From assembly GCA_017427185.1 (NCBI GenBank), contig JAFRTJ010000030.1, positions 1 to 64,000 on the forward strand: a stretch of DNA of 64,000 bases, read 5' to 3'. This stretch comes from Bacteroidaceae bacterium (GTDB taxonomy: Bacteria > Bacteroidota > Bacteroidia > Bacteroidales > Bacteroidaceae). Under the pieces are notes generated by a model, which worked only from the letters and a program-made list of their open reading frames with translations, did not search any database and had not been told where the DNA came from. Position numbers and translations under genes: made by a program. Shown here piece by piece: positions 53,645 to 63,131 of the stretch (positions within the stretch are counted from its first letter, which is position 1; each line of letters begins with the position of its first letter).

Positions 53645-55201
53645 ATGAAAAAGATATTCACTTTGGGTTTCCTAATGTTTGCTACAGGCGTAGCAGCCCA
53701 GAACTCCTATTCCAACGCAGAGATTACCAGCACATCCGATGTCATCGGTACAGCCCGCTACGTCGGTATGGGGGGCGCGATGGGAGCCCTTGGAGCAGAC
53801 ATCTCTGCCATTAGTGACAATCCCGCTTCCATCGGACTTTTCCGCAAGAGCGACGTCTCCCTGACCGCTGGTGCCCTCTGGCCCAAGGACCGTTCCTACA
53901 AGGAGGGCGACAAGCTTACTCACGGAACTTTCGACCAGATGGGTTTCGTCACCTCCTGGAAAACGATGGGTTCGCGCATGCGATACTTCAATTTCGCATT
54001 CAACTACCAGAAGAAGTTCAACCTCAATTCTGGATTCTATGCCGACAACGATGCGTTGGGCGACCTCTCCCAGGCCGATCAGCTTGCCAGCCTCTCCAAT
54101 TCCTATTATGTTGACGAGAACATCACAGGTACCGCTTACAATGCCTACGTGACTGATAAGGACGAGCTTGGATATTACAATTCCTGGGGAGCCTACGGAA
54201 ACCAGTATGCCCATTGGAGCACAGGTTCCATGCAGGCCTACGACATCAACTTCTCAGGCAACGTCCTCGACCGCTACTATTGGGGTATTACCATCGGATG
54301 CGATAATCTCGACTACGACAAGTACACCACCTACACGGAGTTCCGCGATGGCGACCTTACTCATGCCATCCAGGACTACAGCCTCTACAATGACCAGCAC
54401 ATGTCGGGCTTTGGCGTCAACTTCAAGCTGGGTACCGTTATCCGTCCCATCGAGGACAATCCTCTGCGCATCGGCGTCACGGTGGAGACTCCCACCTGGT
54501 ACACCCTCAAGAGCAGCACCTGGCACAGCATCGACAGCAAGTACGATGCTGATGGCAACTATACCGACGAGAAAGGTGTCTATTTCAATCATAAGAGCGT
54601 CGATGACAGTTATATCGAGTACCGCTTGCGCACTCCCTGGCGTGCCCGTGTAAGTCTGGGAAGCACCGTAGAGAACTTCTTCGCATGGGGACTTGGATAC
54701 GAGTATGCCAACTATGGAAAGAACCACATGTTCTATACGGGCGGCAGCAAGCGGACGGAGGACGACGCGATGAACGAGCTGACCAAGGGGAACTTCCAGG
54801 GGCAGCACACCTTCAAGATGGGCTTCGAGGGCAAGCCTCTCGACTGTCTGGCACTCCGCTTCGGCTACAACTACATCAGCCGCATCTACAAGGACGGTGC
54901 ACGCCTCAACCAGGACATTGATTCCTATGCGATGGACTACAGCACCAGCACAGCCTTCATGAACCTTAGCGATGTCAACATCATCACCTGCGGTTTGGGC
55001 TTCAAGCACAAAGCATTCTATGCAGATCTCGCCTACAAGTATCGCCGTCAGACAGGCTCATTCTATGCCTTCGACGACAGTTTCACGCGCGATCCTCAAT
55101 TCATTCAGGACAATCCGGGCCTGGCAAATGCAGTTCTCGATCCTGTTGACGTCAATCTCTCACGTCACACGGTGACCTGCACCCTGGGCTTCAAGTTCTG
55201 A
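53645..55201 (+). CDS. FadL/OmpP1-like outer-membrane beta-barrel protein
   Basis: 518 residues with a signal peptide (ending GVAAQ). The conserved opening ARYVGMGGAMGALGADIS...NPASIGL matches the Bacteroidota OmpP1/FadL/TodX and PorV-related barrels. Alternating strands continue to a final aromatic strand ending TLGFKF. These channels pass hydrophobic molecules or, in the PorV branch, serve the type IX system; which one cannot be decided here. It follows the RGG-rich gene and ends in a strong terminator. Confidence 0.85.
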   Translation: MKKIFTLGFLMFATGVAAQNSYSNAEITSTSDVIGTARYVGMGGAMGALGADISAISDNPASIGLFRKSDVSLTAGALWPKDRSYKEGDKLTHGTFDQMGFVTSWKTMGSRMRYFNFAFNYQKKFNLNSGFYADNDALGDLSQADQLASLSNSYYVDENITGTAYNAYVTDKDELGYYNSWGAYGNQYAHWSTGSMQAYDINFSGNVLDRYYWGITIGCDNLDYDKYTTYTEFRDGDLTHAIQDYSLYNDQHMSGFGVNFKLGTVIRPIEDNPLRIGVTVETPTWYTLKSSTWHSIDSKYDADGNYTDEKGVYFNHKSVDDSYIEYRLRTPWRARVSLGSTVENFFAWGLGYEYANYGKNHMFYTGGSKRTEDDAMNELTKGNFQGQHTFKMGFEGKPLDCLALRFGYNYISRIYKDGARLNQDIDSYAMDYSTSTAFMNLSDVNIITCGLGFKHKAFYADLAYKYRRQTGSFYAFDDSFTRDPQFIQDNPGLANAVLDPVDVNLSRHTVTCTLGFKF

Positions 55202-55228
55202 TTCTCTCTCTCATAAAAAAAAGTCTTG

Positions 55229-55258
55229 CCTGCCTCCTCTTTGGAGGCAGGTTTTTTT
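55229..55258 (+). terminator. Intrinsic terminator of the FadL-like gene
   Basis: A 9-bp perfect stem CCTGCCTCC/GGAGGCAGG, a 5-base loop and a run of seven T. Confidence 0.9.
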
Positions 55259-55316
55259 GTCCTGAGAGGCAGGAAACTGTCGGAAAAAGAAAGGCATCAG
55301 ACAAAGGCATGAGACA

Positions 55317-55370
55317 CAACGTGTTGAATCCGCAGCTATAACGTGTTGTTTTTCCGATTTCAACGTGTTG
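55317..55370. repeat. 22-bp phased array C of CAACGTGTTG
   Basis: Decamers at 55317 (CAACGTGTTG), 55339 (TAACGTGTTG) and 55361 (CAACGTGTTG) are exactly 22 bases apart. A decayed fourth position at 55383 (CAATCCATCA) keeps phase. Two of the spacers end in CGATTT. It lies 59 bases past the terminator of the FadL-like gene. Same family as the arrays at 27643 and 37437. Confidence 0.8.
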
Positions 55371-55895
55371 TCAGAGCGATTTCAATCCATCAAAAAGTGC
55401 CGATTCCATCGAGTCGACTTTTCAAAAAACGCTCATTTCAACGAGATTTCGCACTTTTCCCTTAATGTAATGATTTCTTATTACACACCCAAGTAAAAGG
55501 AGTTAAGCCGATACTCTGGCAGGGTGAACCGCTAATAGATTCTGCGCAACAGCGCTACAGTTCTCTTACAACTTATACACATCCCACAAAAGAGGCCATA
55601 TTATATGCTGTAGTGTGTTTTCCCTCTTTGTGGGCCAGTTCAAAATTCAACGGATGCGAATTTCCATTGGCATGATGCCTGCCTGTATGGGGGGATAACA
55701 GGTGGGCCAAATTTGGACTGACATCCAGCAAAAGACAAGAACGGACCGGGCGCAATTTTGCTCTTGGGGGGGAGAAGCTACTTCATTTGCTATTCAGAAA
55801 TCTCTTGCACTTCTTAGGTGCTCAGGCGCAGGCGGAGTCCCAGTCATCGTCATTGTCAGCAAAATAAACAGGCTGTTTCCATTATGCGACATTTC
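55371..55895. other. 525-base convergent intergenic region
   Basis: No supported gene. Short frames exist on both strands (about 60-70 codons at 55573-55755 minus and 55702-55905 plus), but neither has recognisable motifs or a promoter. Some of it (for example the SHPLNFELAHKEGKH reading on the minus strand) could be debris of a former gene; this is a guess. Confidence 0.35.
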
Positions 55896-56537
55896 CTACA
55901 CGTAGGGATTGTTTTTTATCTCCCATCCGATGTTGGTTTCTGGGCCGTGTCCTGTGAGTACGCGAGTCTCTGGGGGAAGGGTGAAGAGGCGGTTGCGGAC
56001 GCTGTTGATTTCCTGCATCATGTTTCCTCCTGGAAAGTCGGAACGCCCCACGCTGCAACGGAAAAGGGTGTCGCCCGTGAAGAGGCAATTCTCGCTTTCT
56101 ATCCAGAAACATACGCCGCCAGGGGTGTGGCCAGGGGTGTGGATGACACGGATGCTGATTGTGCCCAAGAGGATTTCCTGTCCGTCGAGGAGGCATTCCC
56201 TGACGGTGGGGAGCTCTCCCTCGATGGGAAGGCCGACAAGTTGGTTGGCCATCATGGGCATCGCTTTATAGATGGGCAGGTCTTCGCTGTGGCACATGGG
56301 GGCCAGATTGTATTCTTTTGCAAAGGTGGGCAGGCCATAGATGTGGTCGAAATGCGTATGTGTCTGCAAGAGATAACGTAGCTGGAGATGGTTTCTGCTG
56401 ATCTGCTGGCGAATCCGTTCCTTTTCGCTTTCCTCGTAGGCTCCACAATCGATGATGGCGGCGTCCAGCGTGGTTTCGTCCCAAAGGAGATAGCAATTTT
56501 CCTCGATGGGATTGACGGTAAAGCAGAGGCTTTTCAT
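55896..56537 (-). CDS. MBL-fold metallohydrolase (glyoxalase II-like)
   Basis: 213 residues. The metal motif is THTHFDH (His60, His62, Asp64, His65), with a second His in IHTPGHTPGG and FTGDTLF. It is a short glyoxalase-II-like hydrolase of the kind acting on thioesters or small metabolites; substrate unknown. Its start overlaps the rsmG stop by 4 bp, so it is co-translated with rsmG. Confidence 0.9.
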   Translation of the reverse strand: MKSLCFTVNPIEENCYLLWDETTLDAAIIDCGAYEESEKERIRQQISRNHLQLRYLLQTHTHFDHIYGLPTFAKEYNLAPMCHSEDLPIYKAMPMMANQLVGLPIEGELPTVRECLLDGQEILLGTISIRVIHTPGHTPGGVCFWIESENCLFTGDTLFRCSVGRSDFPGGNMMQEINSVRNRLFTLPPETRVLTGHGPETNIGWEIKNNPYV

Positions 56538-57154
56538 AGGCTAATATAGACGACTTTCTTGGTCTTGAAATACTCTTCCTGGAAGGTGTCGGAGAGTGGA
56601 GTCACATCGGTAATGTTCCTGATGGGCAGGATTTCATGCTCTAGTTCTCCACCCTTGAGGCAAATTAGTCCGTTGGGCAGAGCATTGATCTGATGGCGGT
56701 CGATCTTGTTGCGGACAATCTTCATTAAGTCTGCGAGGGGCATGACGGCTCGTGAGACCACGAAATGGAATTTCTCCTTTATGTCTTCAGCGCGTCCCCA
56801 TTGCGTGGTAACGTTCTGCAGCTGCAACGCGTCTGCCACAGCCTGGCAAACCTTGATTTTCTTGCCGATGGAGTCGACCAGATGGAAATGTGAATCGGGA
56901 AACATGATTGCCAGGGGAATCCCTGGGAATCCGCCTCCTGTGCCCAAATCCATCACCTTGGTGCCAGGTTTGAAGCGAATGACCTCGGCAATGCCTAAGG
57001 AATGGAGAACGTGATGCTCGTAGAGGTTGTCGATGTCCTTGCGTGAGATGACGTTGATTTTGGAGTTCCAGTCGTGGTACAGCTCATCCAAGGCAGCGAA
57101 CTTGTTCTGCTGATCAGTTGTCAGATGGGGGAAGTATTTCAGAATCTTGTCCAT
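56534..57154 (-). CDS. rsmG: 16S rRNA (guanine-N7)-methyltransferase
   Basis: 206 residues. The SAM-binding motif is MDLGTGGGFPGIPLAI, and VSRAVMPLADL is the second RsmG signature. It methylates the 16S 530-loop guanine (G527 in E. coli). Its first 41 bases overlap the 3' end of the antiporter gene on the same strand. It is followed by the MBL gene with a 4-bp overlap. A three-gene operon is likely. Confidence 0.95.
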   Translation of the reverse strand: MDKILKYFPHLTTDQQNKFAALDELYHDWNSKINVISRKDIDNLYEHHVLHSLGIAEVIRFKPGTKVMDLGTGGGFPGIPLAIMFPDSHFHLVDSIGKKIKVCQAVADALQLQNVTTQWGRAEDIKEKFHFVVSRAVMPLADLMKIVRNKIDRHQINALPNGLICLKGGELEHEILPIRNITDVTPLSDTFQEEYFKTKKVVYISL

Positions 57155-58448
57155 AAGTGATATGTTGGGTTGTTTTCTTCATCAGGATGTAGAGCAATGC
57201 TATGAGCGCCAGGATGAATGGATAGTATAGATGTGGAATGATCTCGATAGGATTGATTTCAGCCAGTCCGCTGGCAATGAGCAACTGTGCTCCGTAGGGG
57301 ATGATGCCTTGAGCGAAGCAGCTGAATGTGTCCAGGATGCTCGCTGTGCGGCGTGGGTGGATTCCATACTGTTGGGATATCTCTTTGGCAAGCGGTCCCA
57401 CGGTGAGGATGGCGATGGTGTTGTTGGCTGTGCAGAGATCTGTGAGAATCACCAATCCGGCCATACTTAGTTCCGCACCCTTACTGCTGCGGATATGTTT
57501 GGTGAGTCGCTGCAGGATGAATTCGATGCCGTTAGTCCGTCTGATGACCTCGATGAGACCTGCAGCCATCAGGGTGACAATAATCAATTCGCTCATGCCC
57601 ATGATGCCCGTGTTCATTGCCTGCATCCAGCCGATCAGCGTGAAGCTGCCTCGCATGAGTCCCAAGAAACCAGCCAAAGCTGTGCCAAGACAAAGGACTC
57701 CGATGACATTCATGCCACACAGGGCAGAAATCAGGACAAAGAGATAGGGGAGCACCAGAATGAAATCGCTGGCAGAGGTGTGGGAAGAAGCGCTGACGTT
57801 GAGCCCCATGAAACAGTAGAGAGCCAGTGCGATGAGGGCTGCTGGCAAAGCAATCCAGATGTTTGCCCTGAATTTGTCCCTCAGCTCACATCCTTGAGTG
57901 CGGGTTGCTATGATGGTCGTGTCGGAGATGAAACTCAGATTGTCGCCAAAGAAGGCTCCGCCCACCACAATAGCGATCATCATGGGGAGGCTTTGCTCTG
58001 TCTGGGAAGCCACATTGGCAGCAATGGGTACCAAAGCGGCAATCGTTCCGACGGATGTCCCCACACTGAGCGAAATGAAGCATGCAGCGAGGAATAATCC
58101 AGAAAGAATGAATTGGCTGGGGAGGAAGGATAATGAAAGATTGACGGTAGCTTCGATGGCTCCCATCTGCTTGGCGGTAGAAGCAAAGGCTCCAGCCAGA
58201 ATGAAGATCCAGATCATCAGGAGCAAGCCTGGCTGGCTGGCCCCATAAGTGATCACCTCGAATCTTTTTGCCCATGTCTTTTCTCTTAGGATAAACAGAG
58301 AATATATGCACGTCAGCATGAATGCAACCGTGATGGGAACTGCATAGAAATCGTTTGCCACGATGCTGAGAGTGACATAGAAAGCCAAAAAGACCACGAG
58401 AGGACTCAACGAGAGCAATCCAGATGAAAGGGATATCCTTTGTTCCAT
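57114..58448 (-). CDS. NhaC-family Na+/H+ antiporter
   Basis: 444 residues from the ATG at 58448 (an earlier in-frame ATG at 58463 adds five residues). About ten to twelve membrane helices. Characteristic segments of PF03553 are SVGTSVGTIAALVPIA, GGAFFGDNLSFISDTTI and TDLCTANNTIAILTVGPLA. Proteins of this type exchange sodium, or sometimes amino acids such as lactate/malate, for protons. It is the first gene of the antiporter-rsmG-MBL transcript. Confidence 0.88.
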   Translation of the reverse strand: MEQRISLSSGLLSLSPLVVFLAFYVTLSIVANDFYAVPITVAFMLTCIYSLFILREKTWAKRFEVITYGASQPGLLLMIWIFILAGAFASTAKQMGAIEATVNLSLSFLPSQFILSGLFLAACFISLSVGTSVGTIAALVPIAANVASQTEQSLPMMIAIVVGGAFFGDNLSFISDTTIIATRTQGCELRDKFRANIWIALPAALIALALYCFMGLNVSASSHTSASDFILVLPYLFVLISALCGMNVIGVLCLGTALAGFLGLMRGSFTLIGWMQAMNTGIMGMSELIIVTLMAAGLIEVIRRTNGIEFILQRLTKHIRSSKGAELSMAGLVILTDLCTANNTIAILTVGPLAKEISQQYGIHPRRTASILDTFSCFAQGIIPYGAQLLIASGLAEINPIEIIPHLYYPFILALIALLYILMKKTTQHITYGQDSEILPPSDN

Positions 58449-58556
58449 AATGCGAAGATACATATTATTTTCAGATTATGTGTGGCAGGAGGTTACATTT
58501 TCGGACTATGACACGTTTTTTTTCCTTAAACCAGCAGTTATAAGGAATAAATTCCG

Positions 58557-58564
58557 TAATTTTG
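58557..58564 (+). promoter_or_regulatory. -7 box of kdgK operon
   Basis: TAATTTTG matches TAnnTTTG, 26 bases before the ATG at 58591. No matching TTTG at -33. Confidence 0.5.
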
Positions 58565-58590
58565 CACTCCAATTAGACAAGTTTTTCATT

Positions 58591-59613
58591 ATGGCAAAGA
58601 TAGTTACAATGGGCGAGATCATGCTTCGCCTTTCTTCTCCCGGAAACAGCCGTATCGTACAGTCCGATTCCTTCGACGTGAACTACGGCGGTGGCGAGGC
58701 AAATGTTGCAGTATCGCTGGCAAATTATGGACACCAGGCCTACTTTGTGTCGAAATTGCCTGCTCATGAAGTCGGCCAATCAGCCGTGAATAGTTTGCGC
58801 CGATACGGGGTAAATACCGATTTCATCGCTCGAGGAGGAGACAGGATAGGTATCTACTATCTGGAGAGTGGAAGCAGCGTTCGTCCGAGTAAAGTGATTT
58901 ATGACCGTGCTCACAGCTCCATCAGCGAGGCAAAGCCTGAGGATTTTGATTTCGATGCCATTTTCAAGGGTGCCGACTGGTTTCACTGGAGTGGAATCAC
59001 CCCAGCCATCAGCGATGAGAGTGCCACTTGTCTGCTGGAAGCCTGTCGTGTGGCAAAGGTTTACGGCGTGACGATAAGCTGCGACTTAAACTACAGAAAG
59101 AAACTGTGGACACCAGAGAAGGCCCAGAGCGTGATGCGTCCGCTGATGGAATATGTGGATGTTTGCATCGGCAACGAAGAAGATGCAGAGTTTTGCTTGG
59201 GATTTAAACCGGATTCAGACGTGAATACTGGAAACACTGACTCTGAGGGCTATAAAGGTATCTTCTGTAAGATGATGGAGGAGTTCGGCTTCCGTTATCT
59301 AATCAGTACCTTGCGGGAGAGCTATAGCGCAAGCCACAATGGTTGGAAAGCTATGATCTATGATGGCAAAGAGTTCTATGACAGCCAGCGTTACGATATC
59401 TTGCCCATCGTGGATCGTGTGGGTGGTGGCGACTCTTTCAGCGGCGGTATCATTCATGGCTTGGTGACAGGCATGAGCCAGGGGGATGCTTTGGAGTTCG
59501 CTGTGGCTGCAAGTGCCCTGAAGCATACGATCCCTGGTGACATGAATCTGGTTAATGAGGTAGAGGTGCTTTCGTTGTTGAAAAATGGTGGAAACGGTAG
59601 AGTACAGAGATAA
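58591..59613 (+). CDS. kdgK: 2-keto-3-deoxygluconate kinase (PfkB family)
   Basis: 340 residues from the ATG at 58591, preferred because the longer frame contains the -7 box. PfkB signatures: [15 protein letters not shown] near the start and [14 protein letters not shown] near the end, where the Asp is the catalytic base. It phosphorylates 2-keto-3-deoxygluconate, which arises from uronic acids such as pectin or alginate. Its stop overlaps the eda start by one base (TAATG). Together they finish hexuronate breakdown to pyruvate and glyceraldehyde-3-phosphate. Confidence 0.9.
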   Translation: MAKIVTMGEIMLRLSSPGNSRIVQSDSFDVNYGGGEANVAVSLANYGHQAYFVSKLPAHEVGQSAVNSLRRYGVNTDFIARGGDRIGIYYLESGSSVRPSKVIYDRAHSSISEAKPEDFDFDAIFKGADWFHWSGITPAISDESATCLLEACRVAKVYGVTISCDLNYRKKLWTPEKAQSVMRPLMEYVDVCIGNEEDAEFCLGFKPDSDVNTGNTDSEGYKGIFCKMMEEFGFRYLISTLRESYSASHNGWKAMIYDGKEFYDSQRYDILPIVDRVGGGDSFSGGIIHGLVTGMSQGDALEFAVAASALKHTIPGDMNLVNEVEVLSLLKNGGNGRVQR

Positions 59614-60281
59614 TGGCAAGATTTGACAAATTACAGGTCCTGAAGAAGATTGGAAAGACCGGTATGGTTCCAGTCTTCTATCACAAGGACGCAGAGATAG
59701 CCAAGAAGGTTATTAAGGCTTGTTACGAAGGCGGCGTGCATGCTTTCGAGTTTACCAACCGTGGCGATTTTGCTCATGAGGTATTTGCTGAATGTGTGAA
59801 ATATGCTGCCACAGAGTGCCCTGAGATGGCAATGGGAGTGGGAAGCGTGGTGGATGCATCGACGGCAGCCCTTTATATTCAATTGGGGGCTTGCTTCGTG
59901 GTTGGTCCCTTGTTCAATCCTGATATCGTTCACGTATGCAACCGCAGGCTGATTCCTTATTGCCCAGGCTGTGGAAGCGTTAGCGAGATAGGAAAAGCTC
60001 AGGAAATGGGTTGTGATTTGGTTAAAGTCTTTCCAGGTGATGTCTATGGTCCCTCGTTTGTGAAGAGCGTGTTGGCACCTTGTCCTTGGAGCAAGATTAT
60101 GGTTACGGGTGGCGTTGCTCCCACAGAGGAGAACCTGTCAGCCTGGATGAAGGCAGGAGTGTATTGCGTAGGCATGGGGAGTTTGCTTTTCCCCAAGGAT
60201 CGTGTCGCTGCCCAAGATTGGCAATATGTGACAGACAAGTGCCGCGAGGCATTAGGCTATATTGCACAAACAAGGAAGTGA
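59613..60281 (+). CDS. eda: KDPG/KHG aldolase
   Basis: 222 residues. The Schiff-base Lys138 is in [15 protein letters not shown]. Other conserved parts are MVPVFYHKD at the start, FEFTNR and [10 protein letters not shown]. It splits 2-keto-3-deoxy-6-phosphogluconate into pyruvate and glyceraldehyde-3-phosphate. Start overlaps kdgK by one base. map follows 7 bp after the stop. Confidence 0.95.
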   Translation: MARFDKLQVLKKIGKTGMVPVFYHKDAEIAKKVIKACYEGGVHAFEFTNRGDFAHEVFAECVKYAATECPEMAMGVGSVVDASTAALYIQLGACFVVGPLFNPDIVHVCNRRLIPYCPGCGSVSEIGKAQEMGCDLVKVFPGDVYGPSFVKSVLAPCPWSKIMVTGGVAPTEENLSAWMKAGVYCVGMGSLLFPKDRVAAQDWQYVTDKCREALGYIAQTRK

Positions 60282-60288
60282 TCAGTTC

Positions 60289-61167
60289 ATGGTTAACAAG
60301 AAAAAAAAGAAGATCTCCAACCGTTGGTTTGTCCCCCAAGGACTGGAACCTACTGAAATGGACAGGAAGATTCTGTATTGGCAAGAGAATGGGAAGTTGG
60401 TCCCAACTCCTTCCCTGATAAAAACTCAAGAGCAGATTGAAGGTATCCGCAAGGCTGGTGTCTTGAATACTGGTGTTTTGGATCTGGTGCAGGAGAAGAT
60501 TCGCGAGGGAATGAGTACTCTGGAGATCGATAAACTGGTTTATGACTATACTGTCAGTCATGGTGGAATACCTGCCCCTTTGAATTACGAGGGTTTTCCC
60601 AACAGCTGCTGCACAAGTGTGAACGATGTTGTTTGTCACGGTATCCCTTCGCCTGATGAGATTCTGGAAGAGGGCGACATCATAAATGTGGATTGTACAA
60701 CTATCTTGAATGGTTATTATGCTGATGCGAGCCGAATGTTCATCATTGGAAAAACGACTCCAGAGCGTCAGCATCTTGTCGATGTTGCTTGGAATTGTCT
60801 GAAGATTGGGCAAGAGATATGCAAGAAACCTTACGTTTTTGTGGGGGATTTGGGCAATGCTATCCAGAAATACGCCCACAAGAATGGTTGTACCGTAGTT
60901 CGCGACCTGTGTGGTCATGGAATAGGACTGGATTTCCACGAGGAGCCGGATGTGGAACACTATGGGGAGAAGGGCAGTGGTATGCTCCTTGTTCCAGGTA
61001 TGGTATTTACCATCGAACCTATGATTAATGCTGGCGATTGGCAAGTATGCGGTGACGAGGAGGATGAGACAGAATGGATCGTGCTGACGGAAGACGGGGA
61101 AGACAGCGCTCAATGGGAGCATACTTTTGTGATGACGGAAAATGGGGTAGAGGTACTTACACACTGA
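60289..61167 (+). CDS. map: Type I methionine aminopeptidase
   Basis: 292 residues from the ATG at 60289, 7 bp after eda. It is about 40 residues longer than the usual 250 because of a basic N-terminal extension (MVNKKKKKISNRW). Metal ligands appear in order: Asp in INVDCTTIL, Asp in YYADASRMF, His in GHGIGLDFHEEP, Glu in FTIEPMIN and Glu in WEHTF. It removes the initiator methionine. The tsaD start follows its stop by two bases. Confidence 0.94.
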   Translation: MVNKKKKKISNRWFVPQGLEPTEMDRKILYWQENGKLVPTPSLIKTQEQIEGIRKAGVLNTGVLDLVQEKIREGMSTLEIDKLVYDYTVSHGGIPAPLNYEGFPNSCCTSVNDVVCHGIPSPDEILEEGDIINVDCTTILNGYYADASRMFIIGKTTPERQHLVDVAWNCLKIGQEICKKPYVFVGDLGNAIQKYAHKNGCTVVRDLCGHGIGLDFHEEPDVEHYGEKGSGMLLVPGMVFTIEPMINAGDWQVCGDEEDETEWIVLTEDGEDSAQWEHTFVMTENGVEVLTH

Positions 61168-61169
61168 CA

Positions 61170-62207
61170 ATGGGTAAACACATCGAAAACGATATATATA
61201 TATTAGGTATAGAAAGCAGTTGTGATGATACTTCTGCTGCTGTAATCAAGAATGGTATCCTGCTGAGTAATGTGACTGCCAGTCAAGCTGTGCATGAGGC
61301 TTACGGAGGTGTGGTGCCAGAATTGGCGAGTCGAGCTCATCAACAAAACATTGTCCCTGTAGTGGATCAGGCGCTTAAGCAGGCAGGGATTGAACGGGAG
61401 CAACTTTCTGCTATTGCCTTCACGCGTGGCCCTGGGCTTATGGGCAGCTTGCTTGTTGGTGTCTCTTTTGCGAAAGGATTATCTGCTTCACTTGGAATTC
61501 CTATGATTGACGTGAATCATCTGCAAGGTCACGTGTTGGCTCATTTCATTCATACGGCAGACGATGATTACGAATCTCCCTCCTTTCCTTTCTTGTGTTT
61601 GTTGGTAAGTGGTGGTAATAGCCAGATTGTGTTGGTGAAGTCCTACAAGGATATGCAGATTATTGGGCAAACCATTGACGATGCGGCAGGCGAGGCTATT
61701 GACAAATGTTCGAAAGTGATGGGATTGGGGTATCCTGGTGGTCCGATTATCGACAAGTTGGCACGACAGGGAAATCCGGAGGCCTTTACCTTCAATAAAC
61801 CCGTTATCCCAGGCTATGACTACAGTTTCAGCGGCTTAAAGACAAGTTTTCTTTATTCTCTACAGAAATGGATTGAAGAAGATCCTGATTTCATCGCTCA
61901 TCATAAAGAAGATTTGGCTGCATCTTTAGAGAAGACCGTAGTGGATGTTCTGATGAAAAAACTCCGATTGGCTGCTAAGGACATGAAGATAAGGCAAGTG
62001 GCTGTAGCTGGTGGAGTAAGTGCAAATACTGGGCTGAGAAACGCGTTTCATGAATACGCAAAACGTTATGGATGGAAGGTCTATATTCCGAAATTCAGTT
62101 ATACCACAGATAATGCTGCGATGATAGCCATCACAGGTTACTTTAAGTACAAAGATAAGGATTTTTGTGGTATTGATGCACCAGCATACAGCAGGGTGAG
62201 CGTATAA
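61170..62207 (+). CDS. tsaD: tRNA N6-adenosine threonylcarbamoyltransferase
   Basis: 345 residues from the ATG at 61170, two bases after map; a longer frame starting inside map is rejected. Family marks: LGIESSCDDTSAAV, the metal pair in HLQGH, VSGGNSQIV, FSGLKTSF and AGGVSANTGLR. It completes threonylcarbamoyl-adenosine at tRNA position 37 together with TsaB and TsaE. It ends the kdgK-eda-map-tsaD run. Confidence 0.96.
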   Translation: MGKHIENDIYILGIESSCDDTSAAVIKNGILLSNVTASQAVHEAYGGVVPELASRAHQQNIVPVVDQALKQAGIEREQLSAIAFTRGPGLMGSLLVGVSFAKGLSASLGIPMIDVNHLQGHVLAHFIHTADDDYESPSFPFLCLLVSGGNSQIVLVKSYKDMQIIGQTIDDAAGEAIDKCSKVMGLGYPGGPIIDKLARQGNPEAFTFNKPVIPGYDYSFSGLKTSFLYSLQKWIEEDPDFIAHHKEDLAASLEKTVVDVLMKKLRLAAKDMKIRQVAVAGGVSANTGLRNAFHEYAKRYGWKVYIPKFSYTTDNAAMIAITGYFKYKDKDFCGIDAPAYSRVSV

Positions 62208-62251
62208 AATGTACTAAATCAGCTACAATTCAGAAAAATGTGAGGAAAAAT

Positions 62252-62282
62252 TTTGCTGGTAACAAGAAAAGTTGTACCTTTG
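62252..62282 (+). promoter_or_regulatory. Promoter of rpmB-rpmG-DUF4295
   Basis: TTTG (62252-62255) and TACCTTTG (62275-62282), 19 bases apart, 57 bases before the rpmB ATG. Confidence 0.75.
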
Positions 62283-62339
62283 TGCCCTGTTTGGGAAAAG
62301 TAGATAATTGGAATAGACAAAAAAGAAAGGAAGATAGAA

Positions 62340-62600
62340 ATGTCTAAGATTTGTCAAATTACCGGAAAGAAAGCCATGGTTGGCAATAACGTGTCACACT
62401 CAAAGCGTCGCACTAAGAGAAAATTTGATGTGAATCTGTTTACCAAAAAGTTCTATTATGTTGAGGAAGATTGCTGGATCAGTCTGAAAATTTCTGCAAG
62501 TGGTCTTCGCTATATCAACAAGGTGGGCTTGGATGCTGCATTAAAGAATGCTGTGGCTCAAGGTTATTGTGATTGGAAAAACATTAGAGTAATCGGTTAA
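62340..62600 (+). CDS. rpmB: 50S ribosomal protein L28
   Basis: 86 residues. [23 protein letters not shown] is the characteristic opening, and [13 protein letters not shown] follows. It is part of the large ribosomal subunit. First gene of a three-gene unit, with rpmG 18 bp downstream. Confidence 0.97.
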   Translation: MSKICQITGKKAMVGNNVSHSKRRTKRKFDVNLFTKKFYYVEEDCWISLKISASGLRYINKVGLDAALKNAVAQGYCDWKNIRVIG

Positions 62601-62618
62601 ATTAAGGAGTAACAGATT

Positions 62619-62807
62619 ATGGCAAAGAAGGTTAAAGGCAATAGAATTCAGGTGATTCTTGAGTGCACAGAGATGAAGCAGAGCGGTCTGCCTGGTACAT
62701 CTCGTTACATCACTACCAAAAACAGAAAGAATACTCCTGAGCGTATGGAGTTGAAGAAGTACAATCCTATTCTTAAGAGAATGACTGTACACAAGGAAAT
62801 CAAGTAA
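62619..62807 (+). CDS. rpmG: 50S ribosomal protein L33
   Basis: 62 residues with [26 protein letters not shown] sequence and KYNP near the end, all L33 hallmarks. It lacks the zinc cysteine pairs of the C+ version, so it is the zinc-free form. 18 bp after rpmB and 21 bp before the small DUF4295 gene. Confidence 0.96.
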   Translation: MAKKVKGNRIQVILECTEMKQSGLPGTSRYITTKNRKNTPERMELKKYNPILKRMTVHKEIK

Positions 62808-62828
62808 TTTTTAACGGAAGTATAAACT

Positions 62829-62984
62829 ATGGCAAAGAAAGCGGTGGCTACTCTGCAGACAGGTAAGACAGATGGCCGTTCATATACCAAAGTAATCAAA
62901 ATGGTAAAGAACCCTGAGACTGGTTCATACTCATTCGACGAGCAGATGGTTCGTAACGAAGCAGTTAAGGATTTCTTCAAGTAA
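62829..62984 (+). CDS. DUF4295 family small protein
   Basis: 51 residues: it starts MAKKAVATLQTGKTDGR, contains SYTKVIKMVKNPETGSYSF and ends VKDFFK. This short basic protein follows rpmB-rpmG in nearly all Bacteroidota I recall and is assigned to DUF4295. It is probably ribosome-associated, inferred from position and charge. A terminator follows 36 bases downstream. Confidence 0.9.
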   Translation: MAKKAVATLQTGKTDGRSYTKVIKMVKNPETGSYSFDEQMVRNEAVKDFFK

Positions 62985-63020
62985 GAGATAAGCAAACTCA
63001 AGTTTGTTTTACACAATAAG

Positions 63021-63059
63021 ACAGGGACAACGTCTATTTGATGATGTCCCTGTTTTTTT
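63021..63059 (+). terminator. Intrinsic terminator of rpmB-rpmG-DUF4295
   Basis: ACAGGGAC (63021-63028) pairs with GTCCCTGT (63046-63053), 17-base loop, followed by a run of seven T. Confidence 0.85.
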
Positions 63060-63066
63060 CGTCTTA

Positions 63067-63101
63067 TTTGCGATGAATTCGCATATTTTTTTCTATCTTT
63101 G
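63067..63101 (+). promoter_or_regulatory. Promoter of ftsY
   Basis: TTTG (63067-63070) and TATCTTTG (63094-63101), 23 bases apart, 30 bases before the ATG at 63132. Confidence 0.6.
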
Positions 63102-63131
63102 CCACAAAATTACAACATTTGATCTATTGCA

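Noticed and set aside
55573..55905. Short ORFs on both strands in the intergenic region
   Set aside because: They overlap each other on opposite strands, lack start context and show no known motif; kept only as possible gene debris.
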